The notes beneath the pieces are model-generated. The model saw only the letters and a program-made list of their open reading frames with translations, ran no database searches and was not told the origin of the DNA. Shown in pieces: positions 19,366-29,965 of a stretch of 64,000 bases of DNA. The number at the start of each line of letters is the position of its first letter. Within the stretch, counting starts at the first letter, position 1. A program made the translations under genes and the position numbers. Source of the DNA: Roseicitreum antarcticum (lineage in GTDB: Bacteria > Pseudomonadota > Alphaproteobacteria > Rhodobacterales > Rhodobacteraceae); NCBI RefSeq assembly GCF_014681765.1, contig NZ_CP061498.1:930001-994000 (forward strand), read 5' to 3'.

Positions 19366-21381
19366 TTACTCCGCTGCCATCGGGGGGGCACTGGCCCGTG
19401 CCGCGGCCTGCGCGCTCAGATCGGCCATCAGTTTCGATGACCGCGCGACCGGGTTGGTCAGGTAGAAATCCTTGATCGCATAAACGAAATCGGCCTTTGC
19501 GGGCGCGCTGAGGTCCAGCGGCACAACCGGATTTTCCGCGACGACATCTACATCGCCCAGATGCGGATGCAACTCGGTGATGACCCGGCGCAGTTGGGTG
19601 ATGCTGTCGAAGGGCAGCGTAGCTCCCAGTTCGGCGGAAAGGGCGCGCAGGATGGCCCAGTTTTCCTTCGCGTCGCCCGGGGCGAAGCCCGCGCGCAATG
19701 CCAGTTGCGGACGCCCTTCAAGATTGACGAACAAGCCCGGCTCTTCGGTATAGGCCGCACCGGGCAGGATCAGATCGGCGCGGTGCGCGCCCCGGTCGCC
19801 ATGGCTGCCTTGATAGATCACGAAGGCGCCGGGCGCGATGTCGATCTCATCGGCGCCAAGGTTATAGACCACCTCCGCCCCCTTCAGCGCGGCATCCAAG
19901 CCACCTTCGGTGACGGCGCCAACATCCATGGCCCCGACGCGCGAAGCCGCTGTGTGCAGAACCAACAGGCCCGCACCCGTCTTGTCGGCCAATGCCATTG
20001 CCTGCGACAATACCGCCGCGCCATCGGCCTCGCGCAGCGCGCCCATGCCGATGATGACCAACGCCGGATCGTCAAGCTGCGTGGCATCTTTCGCCAGCGC
20101 GACCAGCCCATCGCGCCCCGCGCCGTGTTCGACGCATTCGTAGGTCAGATCAACCGCAGGCCCCACGCGGTGCACATCTGCGCCCGCAGCCCATGCCGCG
20201 CGGATGCGCGCATTCATCACCGGCGCTTCAACCCGGGGGTTGGTACCGATCAGGTAGATGGTTTTCGCGGAATCAATATCCTCGATCCGCGCCGTGCCGG
20301 CATAGCCGCTGCGGTTGCCTGCGGGCAGTTTCGCGCCATCGGTGCGGCATTCCACATGGCCGCCCTGCCCTTCGATCAATTGCTTGAGGGCAAAGACCGC
20401 CTCTGCCGGGGCCAGATCGCCGACCAGCCCAGCCAGCTTGCGGCCCGTCATGGCCTTCGATGCCGCCGACAGCGCCTCGGGCCATGTCACCGGCTTCAGC
20501 TTGCCGTCCACCCGCAGATAGGGCCGGTCCAGCCGCTGACGCCGCAGCCCATCCCAGACAAAGCGGGTCTTGTCGCTGATCCATTCCTCGTTCACGCCGT
20601 CATGGTTGCGCGGCAAGATGCGCATGACTTCGCGGCCCTTGGTATCCACACGGATGCTGGCGCCCATCGCGTCCATCACGTCGACGGTTTCGGTCTTCGA
20701 CAGCTCCCACGGGCGGGCGGTGAACGCGTAAGGCTTCGACACCAGCGCACCGACCGGGCACAAGTCGATGATATTGCCCTGCAAATTACTGTCCAGCGTC
20801 TGGTTCAGATAGCTGGTGATCTCGGCATCCTCGCCGCGCCCGGTCTGGCCCATCTGGGTGATCCCGGCAACCTCGGAGGTAAAGCGCACACATCGCGTGC
20901 ACGAAATGCAGCGCGTCATGTGGGTTTCGACCAGCGGCCCGAGGTCAAGGTCCTCGGACGCGCGCTTCGGCTCGCGGTAGCGCGAGAAATCCACGCCATA
21001 GGCCATCGCCTGATCTTGCAGATCACACTCGCCACCCTGGTCGCAGATCGGGCAATCCAGCGGGTGGTTGATCAACAGGAATTCCATCACGCCTTCGCGC
21101 GCTTTCTTCACCATAGGGCTGTTGGTCCTGACCTGAGGGGGCGCCCCCTCAGGTCCGGGGCGCAGGTCCTTGACCTGCATCGCGCAGCTGGCGGTGGGTT
21201 TGGGGGGGCCGCCGACCACTTCGACCAGACACATGCGGCAATTGCCCGCGATGCTCAGACGTTCGTGGTAGCAAAAGCGCGGCACCTCGATACCGACCTG
21301 CTCACAGGCCTGAATCAGCGTCATCGCGGGGTGACATTCAACCTCCATCCCGTCGATGATGATCTTACGAAGCTCTGACAT
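19366..21381 (-). CDS. nuoG: NADH-quinone oxidoreductase subunit G
   Basis: The 671-residue peripheral subunit carries several iron-sulphur clusters. The N-terminal 2Fe-2S domain ([19 protein letters not shown]), the HxxxCxxC-x5-C cluster in [17 protein letters not shown], and the [10 protein letters not shown] with DLCPVGAL cluster are all intact. A molybdopterin-oxidoreductase-like domain without a cofactor follows. Length is typical for the alphaproteobacterial/mitochondrial form. The gene contains a perfect 26-base palindrome at 21130-21155. Confidence 0.97.
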   Translation of the reverse strand: MSELRKIIIDGMEVECHPAMTLIQACEQVGIEVPRFCYHERLSIAGNCRMCLVEVVGGPPKPTASCAMQVKDLRPGPEGAPPQVRTNSPMVKKAREGVMEFLLINHPLDCPICDQGGECDLQDQAMAYGVDFSRYREPKRASEDLDLGPLVETHMTRCISCTRCVRFTSEVAGITQMGQTGRGEDAEITSYLNQTLDSNLQGNIIDLCPVGALVSKPYAFTARPWELSKTETVDVMDAMGASIRVDTKGREVMRILPRNHDGVNEEWISDKTRFVWDGLRRQRLDRPYLRVDGKLKPVTWPEALSAASKAMTGRKLAGLVGDLAPAEAVFALKQLIEGQGGHVECRTDGAKLPAGNRSGYAGTARIEDIDSAKTIYLIGTNPRVEAPVMNARIRAAWAAGADVHRVGPAVDLTYECVEHGAGRDGLVALAKDATQLDDPALVIIGMGALREADGAAVLSQAMALADKTGAGLLVLHTAASRVGAMDVGAVTEGGLDAALKGAEVVYNLGADEIDIAPGAFVIYQGSHGDRGAHRADLILPGAAYTEEPGLFVNLEGRPQLALRAGFAPGDAKENWAILRALSAELGATLPFDSITQLRRVITELHPHLGDVDVVAENPVVPLDLSAPAKADFVYAIKDFYLTNPVARSSKLMADLSAQAAARASAPPMAAE
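21130..21155. repeat. Perfect 26-base palindrome within nuoG
   Basis: Each 13-base arm reads GACCTGAGGGGGC on its own strand, and the two arms meet without a spacer. It lies in the codons for the conserved [13 protein letters not shown] stretch of NuoG, so amino-acid sequence alone does not demand the symmetry. As RNA it could form a stem of about 11 pairs with a four-base loop. A perfect palindrome of this length is not expected by chance in 64 kb. Confidence 0.85.
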
Positions 21382-21384
21382 GGC

Positions 21385-21819
21385 TCACCTTGCTCTCAAC
21401 AATACGCCCGCTTGCGAAGCCCGAGCGATCTCGGTCCGGCCAAGGGCACAATAGGTTTCCGGGTCGCTCTCCACGACCCCGTTTTGCGCGAAATACCGCG
21501 TTACGCTGGCGCGCAGCCGGTCTTTTTCTGCGTCGCTATCCAGAAAAGCGTCGATCTCATCGTCGGAAAAGCCCATCTCGCGCGCCTCAGCCTGCAAGCT
21601 GCGGGCGAACAGGAAGGCGCTGACCATCCGGGGGCTGATGCTGTCGCACTTCTTGCGGACCTGATCGGCCACCGCGATGGCAAAAAGGCCGTTATAAATC
21701 GACGGGTTGCCGCGCAGCGCATCGTTCACCGCCGCCTGGCTGGCAGCGGCGGGCATGGCAGCGGCGGGCATGGCCACTAAGGCCAGCACCAATGCGATAT
21801 GCCGCGCGCCACGCATCAT
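21385..21819 (-). CDS. DUF5333-type exported protein in the nuo operon
   Basis: A 144-residue protein with an N-terminal signal peptide ([18 protein letters not shown]) and a helical mature part. Two cysteines (KKCDSI and ETYCALG) could pair. The pattern resembles the DUF5333 family of Rhodobacterales, which is of unknown role. The ATG at 21819 overlaps the nuoF stop (ATGA), which sets the start although the frame is open further upstream. It ends 3 bases before nuoG. Confidence 0.75.
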   Translation of the reverse strand: MMRGARHIALVLALVAMPAAAMPAAASQAAVNDALRGNPSIYNGLFAIAVADQVRKKCDSISPRMVSAFLFARSLQAEAREMGFSDDEIDAFLDSDAEKDRLRASVTRYFAQNGVVESDPETYCALGRTEIARASQAGVLLRAR

Positions 21820-23126
21820 TCCGCCGCCACCGCCGCCACACGGCCCGAAGGTTTTGCAGCGCGCTTCGCCTTGATGCGGTCCTCGATCTCGTCGCGGAAG
21901 TTGCGGATCAGGCCCTGAATGGGCCAGGCCGCCGCATCCCCCAGCGCGCAGATCGTGTGGCCTTCGACCTGCTTGGTCACATCGAACAGCATGTCGATTT
22001 CCTCGGGCTCGGCCTCGCCACGCACCAGCCGGTCCATGACGCGCATCATCCAGCCGGTGCCTTCGCGGCACGGTGTGCACTGGCCACAGCTTTCATGCTT
22101 GTAGAACGCCGACAACCGCCAGATCGCCTTGATGATGTCGGTGGACTGATCCATCACGATCACCGCCGCCGTGCCCAAGCCCGACCGGAGGTCCTTTTGA
22201 AGATAATCGTAATCCATCAGCGCGCCGCGCATGTTTTCACCGCGCACGCAGGGCACCGAGGATCCGCCCGGGATGACAGCCTTCAGGTTGCCCCAGCCGC
22301 CGCGGATCCCGCCGCAATGTTTGTCGATCAGTTCCTCGAACGGGATCGACATCGATTCCTCGACCACGCACGGTTTGTTCACATGGCCCGAGATTGCGAA
22401 AATCTTGGTGCCCGCATTGTTGGGCCGCCCAAAGCCTGCGAACCATTCCGCCCCACGCCGCAGGATCGTCGGTACCACGGCGATGGATTCGACGTTGTTC
22501 ACCGTGGTCGGGCAACCATAAAGCCCCGCGCCCGCCGGGAACGGCGGCTTCATGCGCGGCATGCCCTTCTTGCCCTCAAGGCTTTCGAGCAGCGCAGTTT
22601 CCTCGCCGCAGATATAGGCCCCTGCCCCGTGGTGCAGATAAATGTCGAAATCCCAGCCGGATTTCGCGGCATTCTTGCCCACCAGACCCGCCGCATAGGC
22701 CTCATCAATGGCGATTTGCAGCGCCTCTTTCTCGCGGATGTACTCGCCCCGGATGTAGATATAGCACGCATGCGCATTCATCGCGAAGGACGCGATCAGG
22801 CAGCCCTCGATCAGCGTATGCGGATCATGGCGCATGATCTCGCGGTCCTTGCAGGTGCCGGGCTCGGATTCGTCGGCATTCACCACCAGATAGGCGGGAC
22901 GCCCGTCGGATTCCTTGGGCATGAACGACCATTTGAGGCCGGTGGGGAACCCCGCACCGCCCCGGCCGCGCAACCCGCTGGACTTCATCTCGGCGATGAT
23001 CCAGTCGCGGCCCTTGCCCAGAATGTCGCCCGTCCCGTCCCAATGGCCGCGCGCCTGCGCGCCCTTCAGGCTGCGGTCGTGCATCCCGTAGAGGTTGGTA
23101 AAGATCCGGTCCTGATCCTTCAGCAT
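21816..23126 (-). CDS. nuoF: NADH-quinone oxidoreductase subunit F
   Basis: The 436-residue subunit binds NADH, FMN and the 4Fe-4S cluster N3. The glycine-rich nucleotide site [19 protein letters not shown], the FMN region ([19 protein letters not shown]) and the cluster ligands [12 protein letters not shown] with a later cysteine in HTICALG are all present. Length is standard. It precedes the DUF5333 gene with a 4-base overlap. Confidence 0.97.
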   Translation of the reverse strand: MLKDQDRIFTNLYGMHDRSLKGAQARGHWDGTGDILGKGRDWIIAEMKSSGLRGRGGAGFPTGLKWSFMPKESDGRPAYLVVNADESEPGTCKDREIMRHDPHTLIEGCLIASFAMNAHACYIYIRGEYIREKEALQIAIDEAYAAGLVGKNAAKSGWDFDIYLHHGAGAYICGEETALLESLEGKKGMPRMKPPFPAGAGLYGCPTTVNNVESIAVVPTILRRGAEWFAGFGRPNNAGTKIFAISGHVNKPCVVEESMSIPFEELIDKHCGGIRGGWGNLKAVIPGGSSVPCVRGENMRGALMDYDYLQKDLRSGLGTAAVIVMDQSTDIIKAIWRLSAFYKHESCGQCTPCREGTGWMMRVMDRLVRGEAEPEEIDMLFDVTKQVEGHTICALGDAAAWPIQGLIRNFRDEIEDRIKAKRAAKPSGRVAAVAAE

Positions 23127-23135
23127 GTCATATCC

Positions 23136-23363
23136 TCAATCTTTCGGGCGCTTCCGCCACAGGCGGAATGTCACCATCAACGCCCAGCCAAACGCAGCCA
23201 GCGCGGCCAGATCAATCAGTATCGCGAACCGCCCCGGCAGACCCAGCATGCCGCCCGCCCATTGCGCGACCAGCCACACCACCGTCGTCCCGGCCAGCAC
23301 CAGCGCCACCACGCGGGCCTGCCGCGTGTCTTGCTGATGGGGTCGGGCGGGTGGTTTTACCAT
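23136..23363 (-). CDS. DUF5337-type two-helix membrane protein
   Basis: The 75-residue protein has two hydrophobic segments (VVALVLAGTTVVWLVAQWAG and FAILIDLAALAAFGWALMVTF) and a basic tail RLWRKRPKD. It resembles the small DUF5337 proteins found between nuoE and nuoF in Rhodobacterales. The ATG at 23363 (MVKPPARPH) is chosen because it lies just after nuoE; an open frame upstream would overlap nuoE. Its role is unknown; co-transcription suggests help in assembly or membrane anchoring of complex I. Confidence 0.75.
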   Translation of the reverse strand: MVKPPARPHQQDTRQARVVALVLAGTTVVWLVAQWAGGMLGLPGRFAILIDLAALAAFGWALMVTFRLWRKRPKD

Positions 23364-23374
23364 TGCACGGGCCC

Positions 23375-24490
23375 CTATGCGTCGCCAGCGGCCAGCGCTT
23401 TGGCCTGCGCCACCCAATCGTCGCGCGTCACGCGGCCCCGGAACCCTTCCATGTTGTCATCGACCCAGGCGATTTCCGCATCGCTCCAATTCGCGATCTG
23501 GTCGAAATGGTAGAAACCAAGGCTGTGCAGCAATTCCTCCAGCTTCGGCCCGACGCCTTTGATCTGCTTGAGGTCATCTGCCCCGCCGTCACGCGGCGCG
23601 CTCAGGGTTTCAGGCCGGGTCTGGTCGGTTGGTCCTGCCTGCACGGTGTCCTTGGCACTTGCCTCGGGCACGCCCGCCTTTGTCGCGGTCGAGGATTGTT
23701 TCGTCACCCCGGTCTTGTCAATCGGCTTGTTGGCCGAGGGTTTGGGTTCGGATTTCGGCTTGCTGCGCACCGGCGCATCGGCCGGAACCTCCCCGCGCCA
23801 GGGCGTGGTCAGCGGCACTTCGGTCCCATCGATCCGCTTCAGCGTGTCGCCAAGCGCGACCGCCAGCCCGACCGACCCATTGTATGCCTCGCCCTCGAAC
23901 TCGGTCAGCGTGGTGCGCCCGCCCGCTGGTTCGGACGCGAAACGCCCCGATTGCGACCCCGGCGTGGGCACTTTGCCCGCCGCCATGTCATCGAGCAGCT
24001 TTTCAAAGCCTTCCGCTGTCATGTCCTCATAATAGTCTTTGCCGATCTGGGCCATCGGCGCATTGGCGCAGGCCCCCAGACATTCGACTTCCTCCCACGA
24101 GAACTTGCCATCCGCCGACAATTGATGCGGCTTCGGCGCGATCTTCTTCTTGCACACGGAAATCAGGTCCTCGGACCCGCACAGCATGCAAGACAGCGTA
24201 CCGCAGATCTGGATATTCGCCACCGAACCAACGGGTTGCAACTGGAACATGAAGTAGAAGGTCGCGACTTCCAGCGCGCGGATATAGGGCATGCCCAGCA
24301 TGTCCGCGACGCCCTCGATCGCCGGGCGGGACAACCAGCCCTCTTGCTCCTGCGCGCGCCACAACAGCGGAATGATGGCCGAGGCCTGCCGCCCCTCGGG
24401 GTATTTGGAAATCTGACCTTCCGCCCATGCGGCATTGTCGGGCGTGAAGGCGAAGGTCTCAGGCTGGGTATGGTGCAGGCGGCGCAGCAT
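23375..24490 (-). CDS. nuoE: NADH-quinone oxidoreductase subunit E with C-terminal extension
   Basis: Residues 1-185 are the thioredoxin-like NuoE domain with the 2Fe-2S ligands C96, C101, C137 and C141. The usual length is about 160-240 residues, but this protein has 371. Residues about 240-303 form a low-complexity Lys/Pro/Ser/Thr linker, and residues about 305-365 look like a helix-hairpin-helix module ([20 protein letters not shown], then [12 protein letters not shown]). Similar extensions are annotated in other Rhodobacterales NuoE proteins; their role is not known. The start overlaps the nuoD stop by one base (TAATG). Confidence 0.94.
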   Translation of the reverse strand: MLRRLHHTQPETFAFTPDNAAWAEGQISKYPEGRQASAIIPLLWRAQEQEGWLSRPAIEGVADMLGMPYIRALEVATFYFMFQLQPVGSVANIQICGTLSCMLCGSEDLISVCKKKIAPKPHQLSADGKFSWEEVECLGACANAPMAQIGKDYYEDMTAEGFEKLLDDMAAGKVPTPGSQSGRFASEPAGGRTTLTEFEGEAYNGSVGLAVALGDTLKRIDGTEVPLTTPWRGEVPADAPVRSKPKSEPKPSANKPIDKTGVTKQSSTATKAGVPEASAKDTVQAGPTDQTRPETLSAPRDGGADDLKQIKGVGPKLEELLHSLGFYHFDQIANWSDAEIAWVDDNMEGFRGRVTRDDWVAQAKALAAGDA

Positions 24491-25703
24491 TAGCGGTCAA
24501 TCTCCCCGAACACCACATCCATGGTGCCGATAATCGCGGCCACATCGGCCAGTTGGTGCCCCTTGCAGACATGGTCCATCGCTTGCAGGTGCAGATAGCC
24601 CGGCGCGCGGATCTTGGCGCGGTAGGGCTTGTTGGTGCCATCCGCCACCAGATAGACGCCGAATTCGCCCTTCGGCGCCTCGACAGCGGCGTAAACCTCA
24701 CCGGCGGGGACGTGGAACCCTTCGGTATACAGCTTGAAGTGATGGATCAGCGCTTCCATCGAGCGTTTCATGTCCACCCGCGACGGCGGTGTCAGCTTGC
24801 CACGCGCCAGCACATCGCCCTTTTCCACGCGCAGCTTGGCGATGGCCTGCTTGATGATGCCGGTGGATTCGCGCATTTCCTGCATCCGGCACAGGTAGCG
24901 GTCATAGCAATCGCCATTCTTGCCCACCGGGATCTGGAACTTGAATTCGTCATAGCATTCATAGGGTTGCGCGCGCCGCAGATCCCATGCCAGCCCCGAC
25001 CCACGCACCATCACGCCCGAAAAACCCCAATCCAGGATTTCTTGTTCGCTGATGATGCCGATATCGGCGTTGCGCTGTTTGAAGATGCGGTTTTCGGTCA
25101 ACAGCCCGTCAATGTCATCCAGCACCGACGGGAACTTGTCAGCCCAGGCTTCCATATCGTTCAACAGCTCATCCGGCAGGTCCTGATGCACGCCGCCGGG
25201 CCGGAAATAGGCCGCATGCAGCCGCGCCCCGCAGGCGCGTTCATAGAACACCATCAACTGCTCGCGTTCCTCAAAGCCCCACAGCGGCGGGGTCAGCGCG
25301 CCCACGTCCATCGCCTGCGTGGTGACGTTCAGCAGGTGGCTCAGGATACGGCCGATTTCGCAAAACAGCACCCGGATCAGCGAGGCGCGGCGCGGCACTT
25401 CCACGCCGGTCAGCCGTTCGATCGCCAGACACCAGGCATGTTCCTGATTCATCGGCGCCACATAATCCAGCCGGTCGAAATACGGCAGGTTCTGCAGATA
25501 GGTGCGGCTTTCCATCAGCTTCTCGGTGCCACGGTGCAACAACCCGATATGCGGGTCGCAGCGTTCCACGATCTCGCCGTCCAGTTCCAGCACCAGCCGC
25601 AAAACCCCGTGCGCCGCAGGGTGCTGCGGGCCAAAGTTCAGGTTGAAGTTGCGGATTTTCTGTTCGCCCGTCTGGGCGTCGTCAAAACCTTTGGAGCCGT
25701 CCA

Positions 25704-25707
<4 letters not shown>
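24490..25707 (-). CDS. nuoD: NADH-quinone oxidoreductase subunit D
   Basis: The 405-residue subunit forms the quinone-reduction site with NuoB and is related to the large subunit of NiFe hydrogenases without the metal. It starts with the standard [19 protein letters not shown] and contains the quinone-site histidine and tyrosine segments ([27 protein letters not shown]-like [15 protein letters not shown]) and ends with DVVFGEIDR. The start overlaps the nuoC stop as ATGA. Confidence 0.97.
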
Positions 25708-27252
<1,545 letters not shown>

Positions 27253-27341
27253 TTTTGGCTCCTTTGTCGGACGTATGATCGCCCGTACACAGCATGCGGG
27301 CCGCCGCATCGGCGGGGGCCGCATCAGGTTTCGCTGCGACT

Positions 27342-27370
27342 GATCTATCCCTTGCCCCGCTTGGGGTCAA
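27342..27370 (-). promoter_or_regulatory. Candidate sigma70 promoter of the nuo operon
   Basis: On the minus strand TTGACC (27365-27370) and TAGATC (27342-27347) are separated by 17 bases, about 90 bases before the nuoA GTG. It is the best sigma70-like pair in the 344-base gap 27253-27596, which otherwise contains no gene. The resulting leader would be roughly 80 nucleotides. Confidence 0.5.
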
Positions 27371-27596
27371 CTCGGACCGTCGGGCAAATCGTCGCGCGCG
27401 GGGTGATTTTGCGTCGTATTGTACGCGCCATACACAGCCCGCGCCGCATTTCGCGGCACAGGGCGGGCAGCGTCAGCCCTGGTTGATTCTGCGCTGCGGC
27501 GCGCGGGTCCGCTGCGCCGTTAACCCTTTATTGACGAATGGTTTGACAGGCGGAAATGACAGCCCCCGCCGCAGGCCTGACGACGGGGGACGGCGC

Positions 27597-28385
27597 TCAG
27601 TCCACCGCCCAGGTCGGCGCGCGGCGCTCAAAGAACGCAGAAATCCCCTCGGCGGCCTCGGCATCCTCCCAGCACGCGACCAGCGCGCGGACCGAATGCT
27701 CCACCGCCGCCGCGTCGATCACTGGCCCCAATTCACGCGTCAGCCGCTTGGCCGCCGCCACCGCGCGCGGCGCGCACGACAGGTAGGGCGCGACCTCAGC
27801 CTCGACCGCCGCATCCAGCGCGTGCCCCTCGACCGCGCGGGCCAGAAGGCCCAGTGCCACGGCCTCTTCGGCATCGAACCGGCGCGATGACATGAACACC
27901 CGCCGCGCCATCGCGCCCCCCATGCGCGCCACGACATAGGGCCCGATGGTTGCAGGGATCAGCCCCAGCCGGGTTTCCGTCAGCCCAAACCGCGCGCCCG
28001 AGACGCCGACCGCCACGTCGCAAACCGACATCATGCCGATGCCGCCACCGAACGCCTGCCCTTGTATCCGCCCGATCAGGGGCTTTGGCAGCGAATCCAG
28101 CGCGCCCAACATGCCCGCCAGCGCCCGCGCACCGGCGGCGCGCGTGGCGCTATCGGCCGCCATCTGGTCGCGCATCCAGCCCAGATCGCCGCCCGCACAG
28201 AAACTGGCCCCCGCCCCGGTCAGCACCACCACGCGCACCGCGTCATCCGCCGCCAGCCGCCCCGCCGCCTGCGTCAGTTCGTCGATCATCTGCGCCGACA
28301 GGGCATTGTGCTTGTCGGGGCGGTTCAGGGTCAGCGTGGCCACGCCGCGCGCGTCCGTGTCCAGCCTCAGGGTGTCATAGCTCAT
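27597..28385 (-). CDS. liuC: Enoyl-CoA hydratase family, likely methylglutaconyl-CoA hydratase
   Basis: A 262-residue crotonase-fold protein with the oxyanion segments FCAGGDLGWM and GQAFGGGIGMMSVCD and the LTETRLGLIPATIGPYV stretch. Within a complete leucine-degradation cluster the expected reaction is hydration of 3-methylglutaconyl-CoA to HMG-CoA. An AAGGAGG site precedes the ATG at 28385, so this start is preferred to one 12 codons upstream. It is the last gene of the liu group, 25 bases after the HMG-CoA lyase gene. The exact substrate is inferred from neighbours. Confidence 0.88.
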   Translation of the reverse strand: MSYDTLRLDTDARGVATLTLNRPDKHNALSAQMIDELTQAAGRLAADDAVRVVVLTGAGASFCAGGDLGWMRDQMAADSATRAAGARALAGMLGALDSLPKPLIGRIQGQAFGGGIGMMSVCDVAVGVSGARFGLTETRLGLIPATIGPYVVARMGGAMARRVFMSSRRFDAEEAVALGLLARAVEGHALDAAVEAEVAPYLSCAPRAVAAAKRLTRELGPVIDAAAVEHSVRALVACWEDAEAAEGISAFFERRAPTWAVD

Positions 28386-28410
28386 GGTGTCCTCCTTGCG
28401 TGGTTGGGGG

Positions 28411-29289
28411 TCAGACAGCATCGCGCGCGCCCCGCATCGCGCGCGCCATCGCGGCGGCCTGTGCGATCACGCCCGAATCCAACCCCGTGGCGTAGCCCAG
28501 ATCGGTCAGCCGCGCCTGTACCGCCTCGGTTGCGACATTCCCCGCCGCACCCGGCGCATAGGGACAGCCGCCCAGCCCGCCCACGGCGGCATCGAAAACC
28601 CGCACCCCCTGCTCCAGCGACACGGCAATATTGTCCAGCGCCCGCCCGGCCGTGTCGTGGAAATGCCCTGCGATAAAATCCGGCGCCACCTCGCCCAGCA
28701 CCGCGCGCAGCATGGCCGCGATCCGCTCGGGCGTGCCCTGCCCCAATGTGTCGCCCAGCGACACCTCATAGCAGCCCATGTCGCGCAGCGCGGCCACCAC
28801 CCGGACAACCGCGCCGGGATCGGTCGGCCCGTCGAACGGACAATCCGACACGCAAGAGACATAGCCCCGCACCGGCACCCCATCCGCCTGCGCCTGCGCC
28901 AGCACCGGCGCAAAGCGCAACAGACTGTCCGCGACCGAGCAATTCAGGTTCGCCCGGCTGAACCCCTCCGAGGCCGAGCCAAAGACCGCCACCTCACCCG
29001 CCTGCGCCGCATGCGCATCCTGGTAGCCGCGCAGGTTCGGCGTCAGCGCGGCATAGCGCACGCCCGGCACGCGGGTGATCCCCGCCAGTACCGCGCCGCT
29101 GTCAGCCATCTGCGGCACCCAGCGCGGCGAGACGAAGCTTGCCACCTCGATCCGCCGGAAACCGCCGCGCGACAGGCAATCCACCAGCGCGATCTTGTCG
29201 GCCAGCGCGATGGGGCGGGATTCGTTTTGCAACCCGTCGCGCGGGCCGACCTCGAAGATCTCGACGCTGGTTTTCTCAACCTCTGCCAT
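28411..29289 (-). CDS. liuE: Hydroxymethylglutaryl-CoA lyase
   Basis: The 292-residue TIM-barrel enzyme splits HMG-CoA to acetoacetate and acetyl-CoA, the last step of leucine breakdown. Catalytic features are VGPRDGLQNE near the N terminus (the metal-binding aspartate), the HFHDT metal site in AGHFHDTAG, and the flexible loop cysteine in GGLGGCPYAPGAAGN. The ATG at 29289 gives the usual N terminus; it overlaps the end of the GST gene by 14 bases. Confidence 0.95.
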   Translation of the reverse strand: MAEVEKTSVEIFEVGPRDGLQNESRPIALADKIALVDCLSRGGFRRIEVASFVSPRWVPQMADSGAVLAGITRVPGVRYAALTPNLRGYQDAHAAQAGEVAVFGSASEGFSRANLNCSVADSLLRFAPVLAQAQADGVPVRGYVSCVSDCPFDGPTDPGAVVRVVAALRDMGCYEVSLGDTLGQGTPERIAAMLRAVLGEVAPDFIAGHFHDTAGRALDNIAVSLEQGVRVFDAAVGGLGGCPYAPGAAGNVATEAVQARLTDLGYATGLDSGVIAQAAAMARAMRGARDAV

Positions 29290-29965
29290 CGGTGCCCTCC
29301 TGATCCGCAATTTCCCTGGCGGGCGGCGGATAGAAATCCGCACGGTAGATCTGCGGCACCCCGTCGCGCGCCAGCGCGCGCTGAAACCCGGGCCGCGCGC
29401 GCAGCCGCGCCAGATAGGCCGCGACCTGCGGCAGCCCTGCATAATCGACAAACCGCGCCCCGATCATCACGCCATATCCCAGGTGAATATCCACCAGTGA
29501 AAACCCCGAGGGCAGCACGAACCCGTCGCCCGCCACCGAAGCCACACTGCGCAGACAATTCTTCAGCCGCGCGGCCTCCAGACGCATCACCGTCGGACTG
29601 CGCATATGGTCGTCGCGCAGCGCGATGTGGTGCTGCGTCAGGTTCGACAGATGCGCGCCGATGGTTTCGGCGAAATGCAGCCATTCCAGAAACGCCCCGC
29701 GTTCGGCATGGCCCTTGGGGCGGTCCAGATGCGGCGCGCGGGTCTCGGCCAGGTAATTGCCGATCGCCCCGCTTTCAAACAGCGTCTGGCCATCCACCTC
29801 CAGCGCCGGCACACGGCCCGCGGGTGAGATCTTCAGGAATTCCGCGCTGCGCAAGGATCTGTCGAAGAACGAATATTCCACCAGCCGGTAATCCGCGCCG
29901 ATCTCTTCCAACAGCCACAAGGCCCGGAACGACCGCGCCTGCGGCACGTGATGCAGCACGATCAT
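29276..29965 (-). CDS. Glutathione S-transferase family protein
   Basis: A 229-residue two-domain GST. The N-terminal thioredoxin fold has HHVPQARSFRALWLLEEIG and the cis-proline/GSH-binding segment GRVPALEVDGQTLFESGAI. A helical C-terminal domain follows. The gene is nested in the liu cluster, overlapping both liuD (4 bases) and liuE (14 bases), so it is co-translated with them. The role in leucine breakdown is unclear; it may deal with electrophilic acyl-CoA intermediates, which is a guess from position. Confidence 0.85.
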   Translation of the reverse strand: MIVLHHVPQARSFRALWLLEEIGADYRLVEYSFFDRSLRSAEFLKISPAGRVPALEVDGQTLFESGAIGNYLAETRAPHLDRPKGHAERGAFLEWLHFAETIGAHLSNLTQHHIALRDDHMRSPTVMRLEAARLKNCLRSVASVAGDGFVLPSGFSLVDIHLGYGVMIGARFVDYAGLPQVAAYLARLRARPGFQRALARDGVPQIYRADFYPPPAREIADQEGTDGRG

